Positions 43,108 to 50,291 of a stretch of DNA of 64,000 nt are shown here, piece by piece. Numbering within the stretch: the stretch's first letter is position 1; each line of letters begins with the position of its first letter. Under the pieces are notes generated by a model. It was not told where the DNA came from. It ran no database searches and worked only from the letters and a program-made list of their open reading frames with translations. The DNA comes from Stenotrophomonas nematodicola. Its GTDB lineage: Bacteria; Pseudomonadota; Gammaproteobacteria; Xanthomonadales; Xanthomonadaceae. A program made the position numbers and the translations under genes. The stretch is from assembly GCF_009467805.1 (NCBI RefSeq), contig NZ_WIAY01000001.1, positions 186,001 to 250,000 of the forward strand, read 5' to 3'.

Positions 43108-44901
43108 ATTGAAAGTGTCGTAGTCGAACCGGCACCTGCGAAGCACTTCCGTTGGAACGTATTCGGCCCCCAGTCCGTTCACGCGGCCACGTTCCGCGAT
43201 CAGGTGCAGGTTCTTCCTTGCCCGCGACGCGACCACGTACATGAGGCGCTTTGCGCTGTTGCTTCCATCGGCATCCGCAAAATGCGGGACCATGCCCTCG
43301 AGCAACGCATAAGCAATGACCGTGTCATATTCATCCCCTTTGATGCCGTGGATGGTTGACAAAGTGATCCCGGAACGGTCCCGGAAAACTCGACGGAACG
43401 CATCGATCTCTCCGATGAACTCGGCGCCCTCTTTTCTAAGTCGCGCGACCCGGGTGGAGGAACTCTCGAAGAAGGAAACGTACTGGTCTAGAAGTGCTGG
43501 AAAGGCGGTGAAATCGACGCCGAGTGCGGAGAACAGGGCGCCAAAGTACAGCTCAACGTATTTCAAGCCATCGGTTTCAACCAGGGCAATGCTATTGGCC
43601 TCCCGCAGAAGTCGCTTGGGCGTCATACCCGGCGTCGACACCCCGGCAGCCTCCAGCTCGACGAGGATCTCCTTGGCCCAGCGCAGCCTGCGGACATACA
43701 GCGCGGGCGATGCGTTGGTCAGCGCTATGCGAGCGACCTTGTACCAGAAATTGTCAATGTCGCGAGCAAAAGGCACCATTCCTGGCCCGTCGAACTCGCA
43801 GTCTGGCATTCTGCTCACCAGCCGCCGGGTCATGCCCGCAAGATGCACCCACTGCGGCGCGAGCACGCAGATCTCCGAAGGCTTGATCCCCAGCGTGTCG
43901 ATGTTGTAACGGATTAACGCTACAAGTTGGTCCTCGAGGCCATCCTTACTAGTCGTCGCATCGTAGGTGATGATGCTGGGATATGCCTTGTGCTTGGACG
44001 CGGCCTCGATCGACGCCCCGTAGAGGTCGAAATGGCCGAAGTAGTCGATGATGCGGCCCGAGGATCGATAGTTGTGGGTAAGCTCGGCTTCCTTGAAGGC
44101 GACGCCCGACAGCGCGGCGAAGTCCTTGGGTGAGATCGCGAACCCTCCAAGCGACTGGAAGATGGCCTGATTGGGATCACCGACGACGAACGCCCGGGTT
44201 CGTCCCGCGCCTGCAGCCAGAATCTCGGAGACGATCGAGTACTGGATTTCCTTGGTGTCCTGGTACTCGTCGATGAGGATAAAGGGGAAGATGCCGGACA
44301 GGAGCTTCGCGATCGACGGGTTTTTCGAGATCAGCTCGTAGGCGTAGTAGAGCATCAGCTCAAAGTCGATTTTCCGATCATTCGAGAGCGTGTGAAGATA
44401 GTCCTGGAGGATCCCGTTGAGGGCGGCGTGCTTGCGCGAATCCTGGCAGGTCAGAATGTATCCGTCTTTGGTGAAGTAGAAGCCGCAGTCCCAATAGGTC
44501 ACCTTGGGGGAGCGATAAGGCGCGCACAACTCGGTCAGCAGCTTCTCGGAGTCGTTGCTGCTGGCCACCGCGAACCCGTGTTTCAACTCGTCGTGGTAGA
44601 TCCCGTAGGGCCGCAGTATCCACTCCAAGCAGAAGGAGTGGATCGTTCCGATCCAGAGGCGGGACGCATCGACACCGAGCCGTTCGATGCGCTCCTTGAT
44701 TTCGTCGGCCGCCCGGTGCGTATATGTGATGGCGACGAGGCATTGCCGCGGGGACTCCAGCTTCGACAGCTCTTCGACGATCTTGAACGTCAGCGTCCTG
44801 GTCTTGCCGCTGCCAGGACACGCGACCAAGAAGACGCTGCCGGCCTCGCGGATGGCGTCCTTCTGCGGGTCGTTCAGATCGTGGTTGGCCCAAATGGTCA
44901 T
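43105..44901 (-). CDS. gajB: UvrD/PcrA-like helicase, GajB of a Gabija system
   Basis: 598 residues from ATG 44901. SF1 helicase motifs in order: FLVACPGSGKT (I, 24-34), ILIDEYQDTKEIQY (II), VGDPNQAIFQSLGGF (III), LTHNYRSSGRI (IV), STIHGIKGDEYDTVI (V) and LMYVVASRARKNLHL (VI). It starts 1 bp after the stop of the OLD-family gene, so the pair is cotranscribed. In Gabija, GajB senses or processes DNA ends and works with the GajA nuclease. At about 600 residues it is larger than Bacillus GajB (about 494). Confidence 0.85.
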   Translation of the reverse strand: MTIWANHDLNDPQKDAIREAGSVFLVACPGSGKTRTLTFKIVEELSKLESPRQCLVAITYTHRAADEIKERIERLGVDASRLWIGTIHSFCLEWILRPYGIYHDELKHGFAVASSNDSEKLLTELCAPYRSPKVTYWDCGFYFTKDGYILTCQDSRKHAALNGILQDYLHTLSNDRKIDFELMLYYAYELISKNPSIAKLLSGIFPFILIDEYQDTKEIQYSIVSEILAAGAGRTRAFVVGDPNQAIFQSLGGFAISPKDFAALSGVAFKEAELTHNYRSSGRIIDYFGHFDLYGASIEAASKHKAYPSIITYDATTSKDGLEDQLVALIRYNIDTLGIKPSEICVLAPQWVHLAGMTRRLVSRMPDCEFDGPGMVPFARDIDNFWYKVARIALTNASPALYVRRLRWAKEILVELEAAGVSTPGMTPKRLLREANSIALVETDGLKYVELYFGALFSALGVDFTAFPALLDQYVSFFESSSTRVARLRKEGAEFIGEIDAFRRVFRDRSGITLSTIHGIKGDEYDTVIAYALLEGMVPHFADADGSNSAKRLMYVVASRARKNLHLIAERGRVNGLGAEYVPTEVLRRCRFDYDTFN

Positions 44902-44902
44902 G

Positions 44903-47041
44903 TCAGCCGGCCTTGTCAAGGATTCGGTTGATCGGATCGGCGGTGAAGGTCACCAGCATCAACGCCTTGATCCCGGGCAGGTCCATGTCGCCTGCCCGGA
45001 ACAACTTCAGGGCCTCGCGGGTGCTTTGGATGACCTCCGGCGTCGACAGGCCCGATTTCTCGATGCACGCCACGCGGAAGCTCAGGATGTGGAACCAGAC
45101 GTCCGTCGAAAGCACGGGGCGCAGGAAGTGAATCGCCTCCACGATGTAGTCGGGGATGTTGACCTGATGGTCGATCCGGTTGCCAAGCGCGATGGCGAAC
45201 CAGCCTTTCCCTTCGTAGTTCGCCATCAGCAACGCACGCCTACCGAAAACGGCGATGTCCTTGGATTCCAGCTCGGCCTTGGCTGTTGCGATCGTTGCCG
45301 GGTCCTTGTAAACGCTGGCGATCGCCGAAACGACCTGGTCAGCGTTGCCGGCGTCGACGAAATCGACCTCGAAGGTGTGAGGGGCATAGAAGCACTCAAC
45401 CCATGGATTTTCGTGCGAGAACGCGTCCAAAGCTGTCTTCCGTGCGACTCCCTTGGTCTGCGCGCTGGCGCACTTGGCCTTGAACTTGGACAGCGCGGCA
45501 TCGTCTGTCGCGGTAGGCGTGGTATCGAAGAAGGTCGCGTCCAGGTCGGTGACGATTGCGCAGCGCTTCTTGATCCGGTCGCCATGGAACAGCACAGCGA
45601 CGTTCTGGAAGCCCGTGCTGCGGATGTTGATCAGGCTGATGCCCAGCTCGTCGAGCGTGATTCCAAGCACCTTCTTGACCAGCGTGGGGATCAGGATCTC
45701 CTCGGCGTCGCCCTCCACCAGCATGACGCTTTTGGCGAACAGCAGGTTGCTGCGAACCGCGTCCAGGTACCGCTGGATGTTGCCGATGTCGACGGGATCG
45801 AGGCCGGCAGTCGGCTGGTAGGTCTCACAACCGTCGCCGACCTTGCCGAGGATATTCATGTTCTCGACGGTGCTGGCCTCGGAGATTTGGGTGGAGTGTG
45901 TCGAATAGATGATCTGGGTATCGGCGAAGTTCAGGCGATCGAACAGCGTTTTCTGGATATGGGTGTGAATGTGTGCTTCCGGCTCCTCGATGAGCAGGAA
46001 GTTGGCGAATGATTGGTTGGCTTTCTGATACTTGAACTCGAGCAGCTTCAGGGTCAGGTAGATCAGGTTGGCGCCGCCGAGACTGAGCTCGTGGACCGCA
46101 CCCTCGTAGCCGTTCCCCGCTTCGCCCACGAATAACTTGAGCGACTGGAAGAGCTTGTCGGCCTCATCGGAGAGGTCTGACCGGATCGACATCGAAGAAG
46201 GCGAATAGGCTTCGCCCGCGGCCTCCTTGATGGTGTCGACGATGTCCGAGCGCACGGTCTGGACGTCGTCGAGCCCTTCGATGGCATCGTTAAGATCCTT
46301 GACCTTTTCAGTGATGGGCAGGAGCGTGACGGGATCGATCTCGCCACTCTTGCGCTTTAGCAGGTTGAGCAGCGGGTTGGTTCGATTGTTCTGGAACTCG
46401 GCAATGACGTCTCTGAGCGCCTGCACGAAGGTGAAAGAGATTTCTTTCGAGACAGAGAGCATGACGGGGACGCGCACACCGATTGCGGGGTGGTCCAGTT
46501 CCTTCCCAAACGAGGAGTTCTTGAAGTCGCCAACGATCTCGGCGTAGACGGCGGGATCGTTGAAGTCCGCCTCGCTTTTGCCGGTGAAGAGGGTCTCGTA
46601 GTCCTCAATCGAGACCCCGGAAAGTATGGCCGCCATCCCGTCGTGGTCTCCGGCGGTCAATTCCGACAGGCGACGGCGGATATCGGCCGTCGGCCGGAAG
46701 ATCAGGTTGTACGTGGCCCTGGAGACGGTACCGGCACCGACGTTGCCGGTGCCATGTAGGAAGAGCGACTGGATGGCCTCGTCTTGCGAGATATCCTGAA
46801 ACTCGATGCTGATGATGATCCAGTGGCCTTGCCAGCGCTCGAGGCCTCGGTGGAAATCGTTCTCGTCGAGGCGGTGCGCTGAGCGCAGCAGATTGTCGTC
46901 CAGCAGGAGCCGGATCGCCCGGAATAGGTTGGTTTTTCCGGATCCGTTCTCGCCGATGATGGTGTTGATACCCTTGTTGAAAATCAGCTTCGCGTTGGCG
47001 AAATTGCGGTAGTTGACGAGGCTGATCTTGGAGATATGCAT
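44903..47041 (-). CDS. gajA: OLD-family ATPase/TOPRIM nuclease, GajA of a Gabija system
   Basis: 712 residues. ABC-type ATPase: Walker A GENGSGKT (30-37), signature-like HELSLGGANLIYL near 305, and Walker B FLLIEEPEAHIHTH near 335. The TOPRIM nuclease follows, with MLVEGDAEEILIP near 437 (the Glu) and AIVTDLDATFFDTT near 490 (DxD). OLD proteins paired with a UvrD-like helicase are class 2 OLD, which is GajA. It cleaves invader DNA when nucleotide pools fall. It is longer than the classic GajA (about 578), with extra C-terminal sequence of unknown function. Confidence 0.88.
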   Translation of the reverse strand: MHISKISLVNYRNFANAKLIFNKGINTIIGENGSGKTNLFRAIRLLLDDNLLRSAHRLDENDFHRGLERWQGHWIIISIEFQDISQDEAIQSLFLHGTGNVGAGTVSRATYNLIFRPTADIRRRLSELTAGDHDGMAAILSGVSIEDYETLFTGKSEADFNDPAVYAEIVGDFKNSSFGKELDHPAIGVRVPVMLSVSKEISFTFVQALRDVIAEFQNNRTNPLLNLLKRKSGEIDPVTLLPITEKVKDLNDAIEGLDDVQTVRSDIVDTIKEAAGEAYSPSSMSIRSDLSDEADKLFQSLKLFVGEAGNGYEGAVHELSLGGANLIYLTLKLLEFKYQKANQSFANFLLIEEPEAHIHTHIQKTLFDRLNFADTQIIYSTHSTQISEASTVENMNILGKVGDGCETYQPTAGLDPVDIGNIQRYLDAVRSNLLFAKSVMLVEGDAEEILIPTLVKKVLGITLDELGISLINIRSTGFQNVAVLFHGDRIKKRCAIVTDLDATFFDTTPTATDDAALSKFKAKCASAQTKGVARKTALDAFSHENPWVECFYAPHTFEVDFVDAGNADQVVSAIASVYKDPATIATAKAELESKDIAVFGRRALLMANYEGKGWFAIALGNRIDHQVNIPDYIVEAIHFLRPVLSTDVWFHILSFRVACIEKSGLSTPEVIQSTREALKLFRAGDMDLPGIKALMLVTFTADPINRILDKAG

Positions 47042-47120
47042 GACTGTGTCCTGTTTCCTGTTTACCTAGCCTATATCCGTCAAAATGGGCCTTAGCCGAC
47101 GCAGTAATAGGCGGGATGCA

Positions 47121-48200
47121 CTACTTGAGTAAGCGTGCCGCTGGATTGTCCTCAGCGGCACCCGCCTGAAAGTACCCAATTACGCTCGCCACCGATCGGT
47201 GCTCGGTCATAGCCATAACCGCTGGGAGTGGAACCCCTTGCTTGCCCGCCTCGGTCACGAACCCCGATCGCAGGCTGTGCGCCCCAAAGTCCCCCTCCAA
47301 GCCCGCCAAACGAGCCCGCCTCTTGATTATGGTAGAGATGGAACCCGGGAGAAGGGGAGGGCCGACCCGTCCCTTCCAGATTCGCCGGAAGATCGCCCCC
47401 TCGACGATCCGTGCGGCGTCCAGCCAAGCTGCCAAGGCCTCGGCACTGCGCCCCAGGATCGGCTTGTCCGGCGTCGAATCCGCTTTGACCCCTGCCTGCT
47501 GGGTCTTCGAATACTCCAGCCGGTAGATGTAGACGTCGTCACCGACCTTGCGCAGGTCGCGCAGGTCCGCGGCGGCGATTTCGCTACGCCGGCGCCCGCC
47601 GCTGGAAAAGCCGAAGCAGAGCATGGCACGGTCGCGCAGGCCTTCCAGGCTGTCATCGCAGGTGGCCAGCATGGCTTCCAGTTCGGCCCGGGTAATGGCG
47701 GTCTTCTTCGTGGGGCGCTCGCCGCGCTTCACCGCCGCGCGCCGGGCGCGGCTGAGCAGGGTGCGGACACTGGGCAGTTCGCACGGGTTGGCTAAGCGCT
47801 TGAGCTTGTGCGCGGTGGACAGCACGGCGACGCGCTGGACGACGGTTGAGAGCTTCAGCGGACCGACCTTGGCCTTCAGGCCGGCGGCCACCAAGGTCTC
47901 GTCGATCGCCGGAGGCAGCTCGCTGACCAGGCCCGTCTTGCTCTTGCGCTGGATGTGGTCGACGAGGAACTGGATCACCACGGCCTCGCTCGCCGGCAAG
48001 GCCAGCTCGATCCCATAGCGGGCCTGGTGCCAACCGGCCCAGTAGCGTAGGGCCGTAGCATAACTGCGGGTGGTATTGGCCGCAGCCGCTTCGGCGAGCA
48101 GTTCACGCACTGCGTCGGCGGCCTGTTGGGCCAGTTGCTCGGGGAGCACCAGGTTCGCGGCCGTCGCTGCCACGCTAGGAAATGTGCTAATTCTCTTCAT
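47121..48200 (-). CDS. tnpS: Tyrosine recombinase, TnpS-like
   Basis: 359 residues. A core-binding domain (about 30-140: RSYATALRYWAGWHQARYG) is followed by the catalytic domain with Arg in CFGFSSGGRRRSEIAA, then HSLRSGFVTEAG (H-x-x-R), HRS and Tyr in VIGYFQAGAAE. It is divergent from a coiled-coil KfrA-like gene with about 100 bp between them. That is the arrangement of tnpS-tnpT and their resolution site in Tn4651/Tn5041-type Tn3 transposons, and a Tn3 TnpA of matching size lies 2 kb away. A plain phage-type integrase is the alternative. Confidence 0.75.
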   Translation of the reverse strand: MKRISTFPSVAATAANLVLPEQLAQQAADAVRELLAEAAAANTTRSYATALRYWAGWHQARYGIELALPASEAVVIQFLVDHIQRKSKTGLVSELPPAIDETLVAAGLKAKVGPLKLSTVVQRVAVLSTAHKLKRLANPCELPSVRTLLSRARRAAVKRGERPTKKTAITRAELEAMLATCDDSLEGLRDRAMLCFGFSSGGRRRSEIAAADLRDLRKVGDDVYIYRLEYSKTQQAGVKADSTPDKPILGRSAEALAAWLDAARIVEGAIFRRIWKGRVGPPLLPGSISTIIKRRARLAGLEGDFGAHSLRSGFVTEAGKQGVPLPAVMAMTEHRSVASVIGYFQAGAAEDNPAARLLK

Positions 48201-48303
48201 ACTATGTAATGTACGTTATGAAACAGAGCATCTACTAGCGATAATCATCACTTATCGCCAGTACGTTACCAGCAGAGGAGGGCGCCAGTACAGGAGACTT
48301 CGC
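48201..48303. other. tnpS-tnpT intergenic region, candidate resolution site
   Basis: About 100 bp between divergent tnpS-like and tnpT-like genes. It contains TAATGTACGTTATG-AAAC (48207-48224) and a further AGTACGTTACC (from about 48279) sharing the TACGTTA core. In Tn4651 the rst resolution site lies in this position. AT content is higher than in the flanking genes. Confidence 0.45.
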
Positions 48304-49224
48304 ATGGCCCGCGGCATCACCGAATCTGACGTCCACACCGCCGCCGACGAACTGGTGGCCAAGGGCGAGCGCCCAACCGTTGAGCGAATCCGTGCTCACC
48401 TGGGGACCGGCTCTCCGAACACGGTCACTCGCTGGCTGGAGACTTGGTGGATTCGACTCGGCACGCGCCTGCAGCCACGACGTCCGGACTTTGAAGACGC
48501 CCCGGCGGTGTTGGCGGAACTAGCCGGGCAATGGTGGGAGCTGGCGCTGACGCACGCTAGGGAGGCGGCCCTTCGAGAGTTCGCAGAGACTGAGCGGTCA
48601 CTGGCTACCCAGCGTGAAGCGCTGGATGCCAGGTCACGGCTCGTGGCTGACGAACTGAGTCAAATGCGCTCAGAGCGCGCCTCGGCTATCGCCGGCGAAC
48701 GCATAGCTAGTACGCAAGCGGCCGAACTGGAGCGGTTGGTCGATCAGCTACACCTGCAGATCTCAGAGCTAACGGAGCAGCGGGATCTTGGGCTTCGGAG
48801 AGCCGATCGAGCTGAGGCAGCAAGACAAAATCTTGATGCCAGGCTTCATGAAACGCTGGAAACGGCAAAATCTGAGCGAGAGGACTGGACCGAGTACGTC
48901 AGATCTGTCGAGAATCGAACGCTCGGCGACGTGGATCGATCTCGGCAGGAGGCGAAAGATCTCCAGGCTCAACTCAACAATCAGGCCAAAGCCCAGAGGG
49001 CAATCGAGGATCAGCTACGCCAGGAGCTGCATGCAGCCCAATCTGCAGCCATCTCGGCCGGTCAAGCTGCCGATGTTCTCCGGGGCAGGTGCGAGGCACT
49101 TGAGAAGCAACTCAGCAGTCTACGAGAACTTCCGGCGCAACTGGAGGCAGCCTTCAAGCGGAACACACCGAAGCAAGCGATCCCAAGGTTGCGCCCACGG
49201 CGCCAGAGCCCGAAGTCGACATGA
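48304..49224 (+). CDS. tnpT: KfrA-like coiled-coil DNA-binding protein, TnpT-like
   Basis: 306 residues from ATG 48304. The N-terminal KfrA-type DNA-binding domain reads MARGITESDVHTAADELVAKGERPTVERIRAHLG, then GSPNTVTRWLETWW. From about 80 to 280 the protein is a long coiled coil rich in Glu, Arg, Ala and Gln. The C-terminus is basic (PRLRPRRQSPK). TnpT of Tn4651 is a DNA-binding accessory that aligns resolution sites for TnpS. An annotation as plain KfrA regulator would also fit. Confidence 0.72.
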   Translation: MARGITESDVHTAADELVAKGERPTVERIRAHLGTGSPNTVTRWLETWWIRLGTRLQPRRPDFEDAPAVLAELAGQWWELALTHAREAALREFAETERSLATQREALDARSRLVADELSQMRSERASAIAGERIASTQAAELERLVDQLHLQISELTEQRDLGLRRADRAEAARQNLDARLHETLETAKSEREDWTEYVRSVENRTLGDVDRSRQEAKDLQAQLNNQAKAQRAIEDQLRQELHAAQSAAISAGQAADVLRGRCEALEKQLSSLRELPAQLEAAFKRNTPKQAIPRLRPRRQSPKST

Positions 49225-49449
49225 GCGTAACCGCCGAAGGGTCCCCGAACAGATGAATCGATCTTCTGCGGCTTTCCGACGCATGCTGGCTGCATCGACT
49301 GTCGCCTGCACGCGCGCCACAACCTGATCGTGATGAATCGCCGGTCGCGCATCGGCAATGGCGCGCTCATTTTTTGCTCGGAACCACTGGTTGTAGCTCT
49401 CGGCCACAGCTGACTCAGATTTGGAACTGCTGAAATTGAACCTGACCAT
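49120..49449 (-). CDS. Possible antitoxin-like small protein, decayed
   Basis: 109-residue frame beginning MVRFNFSSSKSESAVAESYNQWFRAKNERAIADARP and then HHDQVVARVQATVDAA. The WFRAK, DARP and HHDQV pattern recalls RelB/ParD-type antitoxins that end in similar helices. Only the first 75 residues look natural; the rest lies opposite the 3' end of the tnpT-like gene. No intact toxin partner is visible. Low confidence. Confidence 0.2.
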   Translation of the reverse strand: MVRFNFSSSKSESAVAESYNQWFRAKNERAIADARPAIHHDQVVARVQATVDAASMRRKAAEDRFICSGTLRRLRSCRLRALAPWAQPWDRLLRCVPLEGCLQLRRKFS

Positions 49450-49662
49450 GGAGGAACCGTACGCCAACCGTCTTACGAACAGGGTCGAAGGCAGCTACAG
49501 CCGACACTTCCTTATTTAGGATGGTGTCCCTGAATGCCTCAAAATTCCCAATGAAATCAAGAAGGGGCACGATCCTAAGCAAAAGGACAAGAATCAGGAA
49601 AACTGACACAGCGCCAGCCAGAGCCAACGAAGCGTCGTATCGAACGAAACGCCTTTTCGCAT

Positions 49663-49681
49663 AATGTATATTATGTAAACT
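49663..49681. promoter_or_regulatory. Second copy of the tnpS-tnpT operator-like palindrome
   Basis: TAATGTATATTATG-TAAAC nearly repeats TAATGTACGTTATG-AAAC at 48207-48224; the two differ at two core positions. With its preceding CA it forms the palindrome CATAATGTATATTATG. Both probably bind the same protein, most simply the TnpT-like product. Confidence 0.5.
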
Positions 49682-50246
49682 CACAGATGGAGCCAGGCAG
49701 CTCTCCACCAACGCCTGGACGCCAACCCAGCTGACTTGTTGAGCGCTGCGAATTTGGGGCAGCTTGCGCGGCAACTTGTAGCAATTGATGCGCTGAGCTA
49801 CGTGCAGTCCCAATGACTCGCTGTGATCTTGGTGCATCACCAATGGTGCGTCGCGAATCTGTTGCATCTCCAATGATGTTGCCAAGGCGTTGCAGCCACG
49901 CGCTTTCGAGAGCATCTAATTTGGGAGACGGCTATGACCGTCGGCTTCATTTCTGAGCTAGCTCAGCGGCTTGGACCCTCCAATTTTGAAGAGTCCAAGC
50001 GAACAATTCACTTGCTGGCTCCGGTGTCGCGGTCCCCGAGCCCCAACCACGTCAGAACCCCTTGGACTTCGGCGGTGTCAGTCAAGGCGCTGACTGATCC
50101 ATTCCCATGTCGCCTTGCTGAGGTAGCCTTGGTACTCGCCACGGACAAGCTGGGATACAAAAATCCCGTCATTCTTATCGAGCTTCTGTTGAAGATGAGG
50201 GTCGGCAGGGAATCATTACGTACAGGGCCAGAACTGACCTAAGCGG

Positions 50247-50289
50247 CTGACGTATAAGGCTGTTTTCTCGTCGCGGGGGTGATCTCCCC
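50247..50289. mobile_element. Candidate Tn3-family terminal inverted repeat
   Basis: Read on the minus strand it starts GGGG, has GAGAAAACAG in the middle and ends ACGTCAG, the layout of Tn3 ends (GGGG, then GAAAAC, then ACG-T-AAG). It is 3 bp from the tnpA stop but points away from tnpA, so it may be the right end of the neighbouring element rather than this transposase's own end. Confidence 0.35.
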
Positions 50290-50291
50290 AT

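Larger units (their letters stand above)
49225..50291. other. Gene-poor DNA between tnpT-like gene and tnpA
   Basis: About 1 kb without a solid gene. It holds the antitoxin-like fragment (to 49449), a second copy of the TAATGTA-type operator (49663-49681) and a Tn3-like terminal sequence (50247-50289). Short frames on both strands have no recognisable product. The region looks like the scar of several insertions. Confidence 0.5.

Noticed and set aside
49934..50242. 102-codon frame near the Tn3-like terminal repeat
   Set aside because: No recognisable product, and it runs up to the candidate terminal repeat; probably fortuitous.
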